Source: Caballeronia cordobensis (GTDB taxonomy: Bacteria; Pseudomonadota; Gammaproteobacteria; Burkholderiales; Burkholderiaceae). Taken from it: DNA of 64,000 bases. Each line of letters starts with the position of its first letter. Positions within the stretch are counted from its first letter, which is position 1. The stretch covers positions 1 to 64,000 of the forward strand of contig NZ_FCNY02000024.1 in NCBI RefSeq assembly GCF_001544575.2. The letters run 5' to 3'. The notes under the pieces were generated by a model. That model saw only the letters and a program-made list of their open reading frames with translations. It ran no database searches and was not told the DNA's origin. Positions 1 to 9,496 of the stretch are shown here, in pieces. The position numbers and the translations under genes are program-made.

Positions 1-1
1 A

Positions 2-34
2 GGCGTCGGTTTCTTGAGCATGGCGCTCATTTAA
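2..34 (+). CDS. C-terminal end of an unidentified rightward gene (partial)
   Basis: The second reading frame is open from the window edge to a TAA at 32-34 and would end a protein in GVGFLSMALI. A perfect hairpin and a classic terminator follow at once on the same strand, which supports a rightward gene ending here. Ten residues are too few to name a family. Confidence 0.35.
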   Translation, partial: GVGFLSMALI

Positions 35-36
35 CG

Positions 37-66
37 ACAAAGCCCTGGCAAGAGCCAGGGCTTTGT
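37..66. repeat. Perfect 13-bp inverted repeat (hairpin)
   Basis: ACAAAGCCCTGGC and its exact reverse complement are separated by AAGA. There is no T-run directly after it on either strand, so it is not a textbook terminator alone. It may act with the next hairpin, or serve as the weak 3' end of rlmD transcripts coming from the right. Confidence 0.6.
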
Positions 67-76
67 CAGCAGTCTG

Positions 77-102
77 AACCGGCCTTCGGGCCGGTTTTTT
101 TT
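77..102 (+). terminator. Rho-independent terminator of the upstream gene
   Basis: AACCGGCC, loop TTCG, GGCCGGTT, then a run of eight T on the plus strand. The orientation fits termination of the rightward gene ending at position 34. Confidence 0.85.
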
Positions 103-125
103 GCCTGCAAAATGCCGCAGCCGGA

Positions 126-1541
126 TCAGCCGCGCTCGAACAACGCAATCGACTCGACGTGCGACGTGTGCGGAAACATGTTCACCACGCCCGCGCCCTT
201 CATGCGGTACCCGGCTTCATGCACGAGGAGGCCTGCGTCGCGCGCGAGGGTCGCCGGATTGCACGATACATACACGATGCGTTCGGGCAACGGCCCGTCG
301 CCGCTTTGCGCGATGTCCGCGAGCGCCTTCGAGACGGCGAGCGCGCCTTCGCGCGGCGGATCGATCAGGAACTTGTCGAAAGCGCCGAGCGCGCGCAGAT
401 CGTCGGCGGTGACTTCGAAAAGATTGCGGCACGCGAACGACGTGTGCGCATCGACGCCATTCGCCTTCGCGTTTTCCAGCGCACGCGCGGTCAGCGCCTC
501 GCTGCCCTCGATACCCACGACTTCGCGCGACACCCGCGCGAGCGGCAGCGTGAAATTGCCGATGCCGCAGAAAAGATCGAGCACGCGGTCCGAGCTTTCG
601 GGTGCGAGCAGGCTCAGCGCCCGGCTCACCAGCACACGATTGATCTGATGATTCACCTGCGTGAAATCGGTCGGCTTGAACGGCATGCGGATATCGAATT
701 CCGGCAGCGTGTACGCCAGTTCGCGATCGAGCGGATAAAACGGATACACCGTGTCCGGGCCCTTCGGCTGGAGCCAGAACTGGACGTCATGCTCGTCGGC
801 GAATGCGCGGATCAGGGCTTCGTCGGCCTCCGTCAGCGGTTCGAGAATGCGCAGCACGAGCGCGGTCACGTCGGAGCCGACCGCGAGTTCGATCTGCGGC
901 ATGCGATCGCGGATCGACAAGCCGGCCACCAGATGACGCAGCGGCACGAGCATCGCGGACACATGCGGCGGCAGCACTTCGCAGCTCGTCATGTCCGCGA
1001 CGTAGCTGCTCTTGCGCTCATGAAACCCGACCAGCACGCCGCCCTTCTTTTCGACGTGCCGCACCGTGAGGCGCGCGCGATAGCGATAGCCCCACGACGG
1101 CCCGTGAATCGGCCGGAACATCGTCTCCGCGCGCAGCTTCGACAGATGCTGCAGACTGTCTTCGAGCACGCGCTGCTTGACCGCGATCTGCGCGAGCACG
1201 TCGAGATGCTGCATCGAGCAGCCGCCGCAGATGCCGAAAAACTGGCACCTCGGCTTCGCGCGGATCACGCTTTCGCGGAGCACTTTGACCACTTGCGCCT
1301 GCTCGAAGCTCGGTTTCTTGCGATAGCTCGAATAGCTGACCCGCTCGCCCGGCAGCGCGCCTTCGACGAAAATGACCTTGCCCGGCTCGCCGTCCTCGTT
1401 GACCGTGCGGCCGACGCCGCGCGCTTCCATATCGAGCGACTCGATTTCCAGCTCGGGCGCGACGAAATCGGGATCGGGCGTGACGAATTTCGCCGGCGCG
1501 GCGCGGCGGCGATGCGAAGTTTTTCGAGCGGCTTCAGACAC
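126..1541 (-). CDS. rlmD: 23S rRNA (uracil-1939-C5)-methyltransferase RlmD
   Basis: This SAM-dependent enzyme makes m5U1939 in 23S rRNA. The 471-residue protein has an N-terminal TRAM-like region, then the iron-sulfur cysteines of the RumA family: C99, C105 and C108 in a CxxxxxCxxC arrangement, with a likely fourth ligand at C187. The C-terminal Rossmann methyltransferase domain contains [14 protein letters not shown] and the catalytic-loop motif [12 protein letters not shown], with C427 as the likely nucleophile. Translation appears to start at GTG 1541, preceded by AGGAAG at seven bases. It is the last gene of the leftward run and is followed by hairpins at 37-102. Length and motifs match the family well. 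Confidence 0.95.
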   Translation of the reverse strand: MSEAARKTSHRRRAAPAKFVTPDPDFVAPELEIESLDMEARGVGRTVNEDGEPGKVIFVEGALPGERVSYSSYRKKPSFEQAQVVKVLRESVIRAKPRCQFFGICGGCSMQHLDVLAQIAVKQRVLEDSLQHLSKLRAETMFRPIHGPSWGYRYRARLTVRHVEKKGGVLVGFHERKSSYVADMTSCEVLPPHVSAMLVPLRHLVAGLSIRDRMPQIELAVGSDVTALVLRILEPLTEADEALIRAFADEHDVQFWLQPKGPDTVYPFYPLDRELAYTLPEFDIRMPFKPTDFTQVNHQINRVLVSRALSLLAPESSDRVLDLFCGIGNFTLPLARVSREVVGIEGSEALTARALENAKANGVDAHTSFACRNLFEVTADDLRALGAFDKFLIDPPREGALAVSKALADIAQSGDGPLPERIVYVSCNPATLARDAGLLVHEAGYRMKGAGVVNMFPHTSHVESIALFERG

Positions 1542-1605
1542 CTGCGTACTTCCTGGCTAACGATTGAAGGCGAGATTGTAGACGAACGTCACCCCGGCGC
1601 CGCGC

Positions 1606-2382
1606 TTACTTCCCGAATGCCGCCAGATACTCGGCCCAGTGCGGCGACGTTTCCTGCGCGAGCGCGTTTTTCACGAAGTTGATTTCGTCAGCATACTCGT
1701 CGGGCGTGAAGCCGCCACGCATCATCTGGAAGCGGCAATACATTAAGTACGTGTTGACGACGTCCGTCTCGCAATAGTTGCGGATTTCGTCCAGCTGGCC
1801 GTCACAGTACGCGTCCCATACCTTGCCGCCGTCCATGCCGAGCTTGCCGGGAAAGCCGCACAGCTTCGCGAGCGCATCGAGCGGCGCGTTGGCGCGCGCC
1901 TGGTACATCGCGAGTACGTCCATCAGGTCGATGTGACGCATGTGATAGCGGCTGATGTAATTGTTGAACTTGAACTCGCGGTCGTCCTGTCCGAGATCCC
2001 AGTATCGCGGCGCGGCGATGCCGTGCACCAGCGCGCGGTAATGCAGCACGGGCAGATCGAAGCCGCCGCCGTTCCACGACACGAGTTGCGGCGTGTACTT
2101 TTCGATCACGCGATAGAACGATTGAATCAGCGCCGCCTCGCCGTCGCCGGGCGTGCCGAGCGAGCGCACGCGAAAGCCGGCGTTGTCGCGGAACACGCAG
2201 GAAATCGCCGCGACGCGCTGCAGATGGTGCGGCAGGAAATCGTTGCCGACGCGCTCGCGGCGCGCTTCGAACGCGTGTTCGGCCACCTCGCGGTCGGAAA
2301 GATCGTCGGGCAAATCTTCGAGACGGCGAATGCCGTCGACATCGGGGATCGTCTCGATGTCGAAAACGAGAATCGGTGTCAT
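1606..2382 (-). CDS. Predicted 3'-5' exonuclease, PolB-associated type
   Basis: The 258-residue protein begins with FDIETIP, the first acidic motif of DEDD exonucleases, and resembles stand-alone 3'-5' exonuclease domains related to DNA polymerase B (the DNA_pol_B_exo2 family). Further motifs are SWNGGGFDLPVL (motif II) and YCETDVVNTYLMYCRF near residue 205-220 (motif III). There is no polymerase domain. A role in DNA repair or nucleic-acid trimming follows from the family; the substrate cannot be read from sequence. It lies between rpoS and rlmD, 64 bp upstream of the rlmD start, and is probably co-transcribed with it. Confidence 0.85.
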   Translation of the reverse strand: MTPILVFDIETIPDVDGIRRLEDLPDDLSDREVAEHAFEARRERVGNDFLPHHLQRVAAISCVFRDNAGFRVRSLGTPGDGEAALIQSFYRVIEKYTPQLVSWNGGGFDLPVLHYRALVHGIAAPRYWDLGQDDREFKFNNYISRYHMRHIDLMDVLAMYQARANAPLDALAKLCGFPGKLGMDGGKVWDAYCDGQLDEIRNYCETDVVNTYLMYCRFQMMRGGFTPDEYADEINFVKNALAQETSPHWAEYLAAFGK

Positions 2383-2424
2383 TGAATCCTGGAACGCGAC
2401 GCCCTTTCGGGCGCCGCCAAAGCG

Positions 2425-3534
2425 TTAAAGCACGGCGTCCTTACGAACGCCGTTGGAGGCGAAAAAGCGCTTGAGCCGCACGAGCGCCTCTTGCTGGATC
2501 TGGCGCACACGCTCGCGCGTGAGGCCCATCTCGTCGGCGAGCTCTTCGAGCGTCGCGGGCTCGATATGGTTCAACCCGAAGCGCCGTTCGATCACATGCC
2601 GGTGTTTATCGGACAAACGCGAGAGCCACAGGCGCGTAAGCGATTCGAGCTCGCGATGCTGCACTTCCGCGTCGGGCGACTGGCTCTGGTCGTCGGAAAG
2701 CAGATCGAGCAGGCTGCTGCCCGGGTCGAGGTCGAGCGGCGCGTCGAGCGAAGCGGTGTGCTCGTTGAGCGCGAGGATATCGGTGACTTCCTCGGGCGTC
2801 TTGCCTGTGAGATACGCGATGTCGTCGATGCTCGCGTCGCGGCGCTCGGGCGCGACGCTGTCCGTGGAATTGGCGGAATTCTTCTCGATGTGGCGCTTCG
2901 CGCGCAGCACTTGATTGAGTTCGCGGATCACGTGCACCGGCAGGCGCACCGTGCGCGCCTGATTCATGATCGCGCGCTCGATGCTCTGGCGAATCCACCA
3001 GGTGGCATAGGTCGAAAAACGGAAACCGCGTGTCGGGTCGAACTTTTCGATCGCATGCATGAGACCGAGATTGCCTTCCTCGATCAGATCGAGCAGCGGC
3101 ACGCCGCGATTCAGATAACCCTTCGCGATACTGACGACGAGCCGCAAATTGCGCTCGATCATGACCTGACGCGCCTCGAACTCGCCCGCCTTCGCGAGCC
3201 GCGAATAGCGCTGCTCTTCCTCGACGGTGAGCAGCGGCTTCACGCTGATGCGGTTCAGGTAATGCTGAATGGTGTCGGCCGTGAGTTCGGCCTGCAGCAG
3301 CGAGCGGAAATCGTCGGCGTCCGGAGGGGAATCGTTTGCGCTCTCACCCGCTTCGTCACTGCCCTTTCCCCGGCTGCCGCGCTCTTCTTCGGAATCGGAT
3401 TCCGAATCGATATCGACGTCGACGTTTTCGATTTCGTCGTCATGAGTCGAAGCACCGTCTTCCACCGACACTTGCAAAGGTCGGCTGATCGTCTCAGTCT
3501 CGGCTTGCGGCAGGCGGCGCTTCGTTTTTGGCAT
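2425..3534 (-). CDS. rpoS: RNA polymerase sigma factor RpoS (sigma-38)
   Basis: RpoS directs core RNA polymerase to stationary-phase and general-stress promoters. The protein is 369 residues. An acidic, low-complexity N-terminal extension of about 75 residues precedes the conserved core. Region 1.2 carries [10 protein letters not shown], region 2 has [18 protein letters not shown] and [17 protein letters not shown], and region 4 ends with an ERVRQIQ helix-turn-helix. The extension makes it longer than the E. coli protein, as I recall for Burkholderia. It lies directly downstream of nlpD, which in enterobacteria contains the main rpoS promoter. The nlpD-rpoS spacing is only 12 bp. Confidence 0.97.
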   Translation of the reverse strand: MPKTKRRLPQAETETISRPLQVSVEDGASTHDDEIENVDVDIDSESDSEEERGSRGKGSDEAGESANDSPPDADDFRSLLQAELTADTIQHYLNRISVKPLLTVEEEQRYSRLAKAGEFEARQVMIERNLRLVVSIAKGYLNRGVPLLDLIEEGNLGLMHAIEKFDPTRGFRFSTYATWWIRQSIERAIMNQARTVRLPVHVIRELNQVLRAKRHIEKNSANSTDSVAPERRDASIDDIAYLTGKTPEEVTDILALNEHTASLDAPLDLDPGSSLLDLLSDDQSQSPDAEVQHRELESLTRLWLSRLSDKHRHVIERRFGLNHIEPATLEELADEMGLTRERVRQIQQEALVRLKRFFASNGVRKDAVL

Positions 3535-3546
3535 GATGGTTTCGCT

Positions 3547-4500
3547 TTATTGCGGCGGCAAATACTTCAGTGGGTCAACAGGTTTTCCCTGCCGGCGAAC
3601 TTCGAAATGCAACATCACGCGGTCCGAATCGCTGTTCCCCATCTCAGCGATCTTCTGCCCTTTAGTTACCGCGTCTCCTTCTTTTACCATCAAAGCACGG
3701 TTATGTGCGTACGCTGTCAGAAAAGTCGCGTCGTGTTTGATGATAATGAGATTGCCGTAGCCGCGCAGCCCATTTCCGGAGTAAACCACTCGGCCATCCG
3801 CCGAGGCGTTGACTGCATCTCCCGCCGCACCGCCAATATTCAAACCCTTGTTGCTCGCTTCGCTGAACGTGCCGAGAATCGGCCCGCGCGCCGGCCAGAT
3901 GAACGCCGGCTGAGCCGCCGGCGCCGTCGCGTCTGCACCCGCGCCCGGAACGCCCGATGCCATGCCCGCCGCCGCGCCCGCAGTCGCTCCCGGCGCCGCG
4001 CCCATGCCCGAATTCGGACCGTAATACGGCGGCTGCGCCGTCGCGCCCGGCTGCGGCGCGGCGTAGGTGTTCGCGCCGTTGAGCGGCTGCGCCTGCACGC
4101 CGCCGCCCACGATCGGCGCGGTCGCCACACCGGGCGTCGCCGCCGCGACGTTCGCGCCCGGAGGCGCCACGCGCATCAACTGGCCGACTTCGATCTGGTT
4201 CGGGTTGGTCAGGTTATTCCACGCTGCGATGTCGTGATAATTCTGACCGTTTTCCAGTGCGATCCGATATAGGGTGTCGCCCGGTTTTACGCGGTAATAA
4301 CCCGGCGGCGGCGGACCGTTGTCCGGCGTCTGCGCCGCGGTAGTGCCGATGGGCGCGCCCGTTCGGTCGACGACCGGCGCCATGTCCATGCGCGTCGAAC
4401 ACGCCGCCAGCGCGGACAACGCCAGCACGCACACGCCGCGCTGCACGACGCTCAGGCGCTGGTCCGCACTTTCTACTCGCAAAGCACGCAGGATACTCAT
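3547..4500 (-). CDS. nlpD: NlpD-like LysM/M23 murein hydrolase activator lipoprotein
   Basis: This is an outer-membrane lipoprotein of the NlpD/EnvC group, which activates division amidases such as AmiC. A basic N-terminus and hydrophobic helix end in the lipobox LAAC near residue 35. One LysM domain follows (YRVKPGDTLYRIALENG), then about 100 residues rich in Ala, Gly and Pro, then a C-terminal M23/LytM domain. The usual HxxxD zinc motif is replaced by NKGLNIGG, so it is probably an activator rather than an enzyme. ATG 4500 has GGAG thirteen bases upstream; an in-frame TTG at 4509, overlapping the pcm stop, has the same GGAG at four bases and is a real alternative. Confidence 0.93.
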   Translation of the reverse strand: MSILRALRVESADQRLSVVQRGVCVLALSALAACSTRMDMAPVVDRTGAPIGTTAAQTPDNGPPPPGYYRVKPGDTLYRIALENGQNYHDIAAWNNLTNPNQIEVGQLMRVAPPGANVAAATPGVATAPIVGGGVQAQPLNGANTYAAPQPGATAQPPYYGPNSGMGAAPGATAGAAAGMASGVPGAGADATAPAAQPAFIWPARGPILGTFSEASNKGLNIGGAAGDAVNASADGRVVYSGNGLRGYGNLIIIKHDATFLTAYAHNRALMVKEGDAVTKGQKIAEMGNSDSDRVMLHFEVRRQGKPVDPLKYLPPQ

Positions 4501-4505
4501 CGGTT

Positions 4506-5576
4506 TCAAATCACTCCGGATTTTAAGGGTACAAAGAAAACGCGATCGAGCTGCTCTTCACGCCATTGCGTGGCCGACACGCGCGTCACGAGCGTGAGCA
4601 CTTGCGACTGCGCGGCCTGCGAGCCGACCGGTGCGACGAGCTTGCCGCCCACCGCCAGTTGATCGAGCAAGGCTTGCGGCACGTCGAGGCCGGCGCAGGC
4701 GATCACGATCGCGTCGAACGGCGCGGCCGCGGGCAAGCCCAGGCGGCCGTCGCCGTAATGCAGTCTGATGTTCGGCACGCGCAGCGGCCGAAGGTTGAGC
4801 TTCGCGCGCTCCGACAGCGGGCGCACGCGCTCGATCGAATAAACCTCGGTGGCGACCTGCGACAGCACCGCCGCCTGATAACCGCAGCCGGTGCCGATCT
4901 CCAGCACCTTGGCGAGCGTGCGCCCGGCCGCGACCAGTTCGATCATGCGCGCCACGACGGACGGCTTGGAGATGGTCTGGTGATGGCCGATGGGCAACGC
5001 GGCATCTTCGTAAGCCTGCGCGGCGAGCCCCGGATCGACGAACATGTGGCGCGGCACCACGGACATCGCGTTCAGCACGCGCGCATCAGTCACGCCATTG
5101 GCGCGCAGCCGTTCGACCATGCGCTCGCGCACCCGTTCCGAGGCGAGCGTCTGCGTGCTCGCGAGCGCGACGTTCGGCGCGCCCTTTCGGGTGGCGGCCG
5201 CGGCGGCGTTCGGGGCGCGCTCGGCAGGCCGCGGCGCGGCGCGCAATGCGCTCGCGCGCGGCGCGTGATGCGTTTGCGCGGCGCTCTTGTTCGCACCCGG
5301 AACCGGTTTCGCATTCGCCGCGGGCTTGACGCCGGAACGCACGGGAAAGACGGACGTGGCCGGCGTGGCGGAGGCGGCAGCCGTCGCCGGATTTTTCATC
5401 GCCGCGTTCGCCGCGCGCGCGGGCCCGGGTTTCGCCGCTTGGGGCGTCGCTGCCTTGAGCGTGGCCGCGCCGCCTTGCCTGCCGCGCGCGTCCTGCACGC
5501 GGGCCGTGGGCGAGCGCCGTTCGCGAACCAGATCCGCGAGCGCCAGCGGAAAGCGCTTGGCGCGCTCGTCGGTCAT
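4506..5576 (-). CDS. pcm: Protein-L-isoaspartate O-methyltransferase with long N-terminal extension
   Basis: Pcm repairs age-damaged proteins by methylating L-isoaspartyl residues. The catalytic domain begins near residue 145 ([11 protein letters not shown]) and contains the PCMT substrate loop ([15 protein letters not shown]) and the SAM motif [15 protein letters not shown]. The first 140 or so residues are Ala/Pro/Lys-rich and low complexity, with no recognisable domain. The 356-residue protein is thus far longer than the roughly 210-residue E. coli enzyme. The start ATG at 5576 overlaps the surE stop codon (ATGA), indicating translational coupling. Catalytic identity is certain; the role of the extension is unknown. 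Confidence 0.94.
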   Translation of the reverse strand: MTDERAKRFPLALADLVRERRSPTARVQDARGRQGGAATLKAATPQAAKPGPARAANAAMKNPATAAASATPATSVFPVRSGVKPAANAKPVPGANKSAAQTHHAPRASALRAAPRPAERAPNAAAAATRKGAPNVALASTQTLASERVRERMVERLRANGVTDARVLNAMSVVPRHMFVDPGLAAQAYEDAALPIGHHQTISKPSVVARMIELVAAGRTLAKVLEIGTGCGYQAAVLSQVATEVYSIERVRPLSERAKLNLRPLRVPNIRLHYGDGRLGLPAAAPFDAIVIACAGLDVPQALLDQLAVGGKLVAPVGSQAAQSQVLTLVTRVSATQWREEQLDRVFFVPLKSGVI

Positions 5577-6331
5577 GTGCGGCCGCTCCCGGCGCGCGCC
5601 CATTCGCGCGTCTCGGCCATGAGCTTCGTATGCGTCAGGTCGAGCTGCAGCGGCGTGATCGACACGAAGCCGTTCGCGACCGCGTGAAAATCGGTGCCTT
5701 CGCTCGCGTCGAGCGCGTCGCCGGACGGGCCGATCCAGTAGATCGGGTTGCCGCGCGGATCGCTCTGGCGAATGACCGGCTGCGAAGGATGACGCTTGCC
5801 GAGGCGCGTCACTTTCCATTCGCGCAGTTGGTCGTAAGGCAGGCTCGGGATATTCACGTTCAGCAACGGATGGCCCGGCATTGGATGTTCGAGGAAATGC
5901 GCGACGATCTCGGCGGCGACGCGCGCGGCGTCTTCGAGATGCAGCCAGTCGCGGCCGACGAGCGAGAACGCGATTGCCGGTATGCCGAACATGAAGCCTT
6001 CGGTGGCGGCCGCGACGGTGCCCGAATACAGCGTGTCCTCGCCGACGTTCTGCCCGTTGTTGATGCCGGACACGACGAGATCCGGCTGATGTTCGAGCAT
6101 GCCGGTGAGCGCGATGTGCACGGAATCGGTCGGCGTACCGTTCACGAAGTTGAAACCGTTCGGCGCCTGATGAACGCTCAAGGGCCGCGACAGCGTAAGC
6201 GAGTTGGAGGAGCCGCTGCAATTTTGCTCGGGCGCCATCACGGTCACTTCGCCGAGCGGCTGCAGGACGCCATGCAGCTCATTGATGCCGCGTGCCAGAT
6301 AACCGTCGTCGTTGCTGAGTAGGATTCGCAT
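5573..6331 (-). CDS. surE: 5'/3'-nucleotidase SurE
   Basis: SurE is a metal-dependent phosphatase acting on nucleoside monophosphates, linked to stationary-phase survival. The 252-residue protein starts [11 protein letters not shown], where the adjacent aspartates (N7-D8-D9) bind the metal. It contains SGSSNSLT and [14 protein letters not shown], which complete the active site. The start is fixed by this conserved N-terminus, although the frame stays open farther upstream. surE is the first gene of the surE-pcm-nlpD-rpoS block, and its stop overlaps the pcm start by four bases. Confidence 0.97.
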   Translation of the reverse strand: MRILLSNDDGYLARGINELHGVLQPLGEVTVMAPEQNCSGSSNSLTLSRPLSVHQAPNGFNFVNGTPTDSVHIALTGMLEHQPDLVVSGINNGQNVGEDTLYSGTVAAATEGFMFGIPAIAFSLVGRDWLHLEDAARVAAEIVAHFLEHPMPGHPLLNVNIPSLPYDQLREWKVTRLGKRHPSQPVIRQSDPRGNPIYWIGPSGDALDASEGTDFHAVANGFVSITPLQLDLTHTKLMAETREWARAGSGRT

Positions 6332-6433
6332 CCGACGATTGTAACCGAGGAAACATGGCGCGACGACGACTCGCAAGCTCGCCTCGAACGCCTTCCCTGC
6401 CCTACACTGAGGCCACTTCAACGAGGAGAAGAC

Positions 6434-7408
6434 ATGCGCGCCGTCAGATGCAACGAACACGGATTGCCCGATACGCTTTCCATCGAAACGCTGCCCGACC
6501 TGCATCCGCAAGCCGGCGAAGTTGTCATCGACGTGAAAGCGGCGAGCGTGAATTTCCCCGACGTGCTCATCATCCAGAACAAGTATCAGTTCAAGCCGCC
6601 GCTGCCGTTTACGCCCGGCGCGGAGTTCGCGGGCGTCGTGCGCGAAGTGGGCGCGGGCGTCACGCGCCTTGCGCCCGGCATGCGCGTCGCCGCCTACACG
6701 GCGCAGGGCGCGTTTGCCGAACAGGCGCGCGCGAAGGAAGCGGCCTGCATCGCGCTGCCCGATGACGTCGATCTCGCCGAAGCCGCCGCGTTCACGCTCG
6801 CCTACGGCACCGCGTATCACGCGCTCGTGGATCGCGGCGCGTTGCGGGCGGGCGAGACACTGCTCGTGCTTGGTGCCGCGGGCGGTGTCGGCATGGCGGC
6901 GATCCAGATCGGCAAGATCGTCGGCGCGCGCGTGATCGCGGCGGCGTCGAGCGCGGAGAAGCTCGCCTTCTGTCGCGAACATGGCGCGGATGACATCATC
7001 GATTACGCGAAAGAAGATCTGCGCGAGCGCATCAAGATGCTGACGGACGGCAACGGTCCGGATGTGATTTTCGATCCGGTCGGCGGCGCGTATGCGGAGC
7101 CCGCGTTTCGCAGCATCGGCTGGCGCGGGCGGTATCTGGTCGTCGGCTTCGCGAACGGCGAGATTCCGAAGCTGCCGCTCAATCTCGCGCTGTTGAAAGG
7201 CGCGAGCATCGTCGGCGTGTTCTGGGGCGGTCACATGCAGCGCGAACACGCCCTCGCCGATCGCGAGTTCACGACGATGGTCGACTGGATCAAGGCGGGC
7301 AAGTTGCGGCCCGTCGTGACGAAGCGCTATTCGCTCGATGAAACGCCGCAAGCGCTCGACGACATGATGAACCGCCGCGTGACCGGCAAGGTCGTCATCG
7401 AGCCGTAA
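6434..7408 (+). CDS. NADPH:quinone oxidoreductase family protein (MDR superfamily)
   Basis: The 324-residue protein is a zinc-free medium-chain dehydrogenase/reductase of the quinone-oxidoreductase type. An N-terminal GroES-like fold ([16 protein letters not shown]) is followed by a Rossmann domain with the nucleotide-binding motif [17 protein letters not shown] near residues 144-160. Catalytic and structural zinc-ligand cysteines of alcohol dehydrogenases are absent. GAGGAG lies just before ATG 6434. It is divergent from surE and convergent with the glycosyltransferase to its right, so it is probably a single-gene unit. The physiological acceptor is unknown. Confidence 0.9.
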   Translation: MRAVRCNEHGLPDTLSIETLPDLHPQAGEVVIDVKAASVNFPDVLIIQNKYQFKPPLPFTPGAEFAGVVREVGAGVTRLAPGMRVAAYTAQGAFAEQARAKEAACIALPDDVDLAEAAAFTLAYGTAYHALVDRGALRAGETLLVLGAAGGVGMAAIQIGKIVGARVIAAASSAEKLAFCREHGADDIIDYAKEDLRERIKMLTDGNGPDVIFDPVGGAYAEPAFRSIGWRGRYLVVGFANGEIPKLPLNLALLKGASIVGVFWGGHMQREHALADREFTTMVDWIKAGKLRPVVTKRYSLDETPQALDDMMNRRVTGKVVIEP

Positions 7409-7411
7409 GCA

Positions 7412-8386
7412 CTAAAGGCGCCGCGATTGCGCGCCGGGCAGCATGCCGATGCGCGCGGCCGGCGGCGATGCCGCGTCGGTGAAATCGGCGGCGGCGAAAT
7501 GATGCTGCGCGCGCGCGTGCGTATCGTGCAGCGTCTGAAAAGCCGCCAGCACGCGCCGCACCGTCAGCATGCGTTGCCATAGCCGCTCCCTAAGCGCGCC
7601 GAACGGCAGCACCGTAAGCGGCAGCACGACGGCGCCCGGCCCCCAGCCGGGACGCCAGGAGCGCGCGAGGCCCTGACGCATGAAAAGTGACAAGGTCGGC
7701 ACGCCGATGGCGGACGCGAGATGCCCGAGCCCGGAATCGTTGCCGATGAACCAGGACGACTCGGCGATCCACGTCGCGACTTCGCCCAGCTTCGGCAGCG
7801 CGTTGACCTCCCATCCTTCTTCCGCGAGATCGCCCCAGACGCCGAACTCGGCAGGCGCGACGAGAAAACTCGGTTGCCAGCGGCGATGCGTGAGTCCGCG
7901 CGCGAGCCCCAGAAACTTCTTGCGGCCCCACATCTTTTCGGGATGGCTTCCCGTGGGATGAATGGCGACGCGATTGGCGAAGCGCCCTTTCACGACGCCT
8001 GCCGGAACGACGAGACCGTTCTCGCGCGTGACGTCACGCAGGCCGAGTACTTTCGTCGCGACCTCGGCGGCACGGTCCACCATATGCTTCGAGCCGCGAT
8101 ATTCGGGCAGCGTCGAGACACACAAGGTTTCGCCGGAGCGGCTCAGTGCCGATGCATAGCCGGTCGGCAGCAGTTCGATCACGGTATCGAACGCGCCCTG
8201 CCAGGCATCGGCCTGTCCCACGGTGACATGGGGAAACCAATCCGCAAGATGCTCGGCGACCCAGCCGAACACGACGGGCCGATAACCGTTGCGGATGAGA
8301 TTGTTGACGAGGACGAGCCCGATGAGGCTGTCACCGATCGGCGATGGCAGCGCCACCGCAATCGAACTGTCAATTCGCAAATTCAT
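7412..8386 (-). CDS. Glycosyltransferase family 9 (heptosyltransferase-like)
   Basis: The 324-residue protein resembles ADP-heptose:LPS heptosyltransferases. It begins with the GDSLIGLVLVNNL type of N-terminal motif, has a central IHPTGSHPEKMWGRKKF segment matching the donor-site region, and has FIGNDSGLGHLASAIGVPTLSLF, the GT9 signature with the GNDSG loop. It probably adds a sugar to the lipopolysaccharide core at the inner face of the membrane. It is isolated from other LPS genes here. The last 35 or so residues are Ala/Arg-rich and outside the conserved domain. Acceptor and donor cannot be assigned. Confidence 0.85.
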   Translation of the reverse strand: MNLRIDSSIAVALPSPIGDSLIGLVLVNNLIRNGYRPVVFGWVAEHLADWFPHVTVGQADAWQGAFDTVIELLPTGYASALSRSGETLCVSTLPEYRGSKHMVDRAAEVATKVLGLRDVTRENGLVVPAGVVKGRFANRVAIHPTGSHPEKMWGRKKFLGLARGLTHRRWQPSFLVAPAEFGVWGDLAEEGWEVNALPKLGEVATWIAESSWFIGNDSGLGHLASAIGVPTLSLFMRQGLARSWRPGWGPGAVVLPLTVLPFGALRERLWQRMLTVRRVLAAFQTLHDTHARAQHHFAAADFTDAASPPAARIGMLPGAQSRRL

Positions 8387-8659
8387 TCTTGTTCTCGCGG
8401 AATCGCGCGGACGAGCGCCGCGCCGATGGCGCGCGGTCGCACCGGATTCAGAGTGTCGCCCCGGTTGCGTGACGGCTTGATGTGCTTCGACGCCGGCTCC
8501 GGCGGGTCACGCCGCCTGGCCAGCGGACCCGCGTCGCGCGGCGCAGGAATAGCGCAGCATGATAAAGCTATCAGCCGCGCATGACCATAACCGATTCATC
8601 CGAAACCGGTCTGACGCGTTTTGTCACGAGCACGCCGGCAGCGCGCCGGGCCGCTCCCG
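8387..8659. other. Intergenic stretch between GT9 gene and ABC permease
   Basis: About 270 bp separate the start of the leftward GT9 gene from the stop of the leftward ABC permease gene. I see no convincing gene or T-tailed terminator. It should contain the GT9 promoter, but no clear sigma-70 hexamer pair stands out. Confidence 0.4.
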
Positions 8660-9484
8660 TCAGAGCTTTTCCGTCTCGCCGGTTTTCGGCTGCCACCGCA
8701 TGAGGCGCCGCTCGACCAGCGCGACGAGGCCGTCGAGCACGAGCGCGAAAGCCGTCAGCACGAGAATGCCGGCGAAGACCGTGTTGATGTCGAAGGTGCC
8801 TTCGGCCTGAAGGATCAGATAGCCGACGCCGCGCGCCGATCCGAGATATTCGCCGACCACCGAGCCGACGAAGGCCAGCCCCACCGACGTATGCAAGCTG
8901 GAAAACACCCAGCTCGTCGCGCTCGGCAGATAGACGAAGCGCAGCAGTTGCTTGCGGTTCGCGCCGAGCATGCGCGCGTTCGCGAGCACGACCGGGCTCA
9001 CTTCCTTCACGCCCTGATAGACGTTGAAGAACACGATGAAAAACACGAGCGTCACGCCGAGCGCGACTTTCGACCAGATGCCGAGCCCGAACCACACGGC
9101 GAAGATCGGCGCGAGAATCACGCGCGGCATCGAATTGGCGGCCTTGATGTAGGGATCGAGCAGCGCGCTCGTCGTCGGTGCGAGCGCGAGCCAGAGGCCG
9201 ACGCCCAGGCCGAACACCGTGCCGATCACGAACGCGAGCACCGTTTCGATCAGCGTCACCCAGAGGTGGATGTAAATCTCGCCGCTCGTGAACCACTCCC
9301 AGATGCGCACGAGCACCTTCTGCGGCTCGCCGAAGAAGAACGCGGCCTTGTTGGCGTCATCGAAATAGAAAGGCGGCAGGAGCGTCGGGCTCGTCAGCGC
9401 GTACCACAACACGAAACACGCGAGCAGCAGCAGCCATTGCCACACGATGAGATTGCCCCGATTCGGGCGCAGCTTGTTCCACAT
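8660..9484 (-). CDS. ABC transporter permease, SsuC/TauC type
   Basis: The 274-residue inner-membrane protein has about six hydrophobic segments and the cytoplasmic EAA-loop region (ANARMLGANRKQLLRFVYLP) followed by SATSWVFSSLHTSVGLA, typical of the BPD_transp_1 domain of sulfonate, nitrate and taurine importers. It follows the ATPase gene by 12 bp and completes a three-gene importer with the binding protein upstream. Substrate is unknown; members of this group import sulfonates, nitrate, pyrimidine precursors or aromatic acids. Confidence 0.9.
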   Translation of the reverse strand: MWNKLRPNRGNLIVWQWLLLLACFVLWYALTSPTLLPPFYFDDANKAAFFFGEPQKVLVRIWEWFTSGEIYIHLWVTLIETVLAFVIGTVFGLGVGLWLALAPTTSALLDPYIKAANSMPRVILAPIFAVWFGLGIWSKVALGVTLVFFIVFFNVYQGVKEVSPVVLANARMLGANRKQLLRFVYLPSATSWVFSSLHTSVGLAFVGSVVGEYLGSARGVGYLILQAEGTFDINTVFAGILVLTAFALVLDGLVALVERRLMRWQPKTGETEKL

Positions 9485-9496
9485 GGTCGACTCGTC

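Noticed and set aside
159-1682. 507-codon plus-strand frame opposite rlmD
   Set aside because: It is antisense to a well-supported gene and its translation is Arg/His/Ala-rich without domains, as expected for shadow frames in GC-rich DNA.
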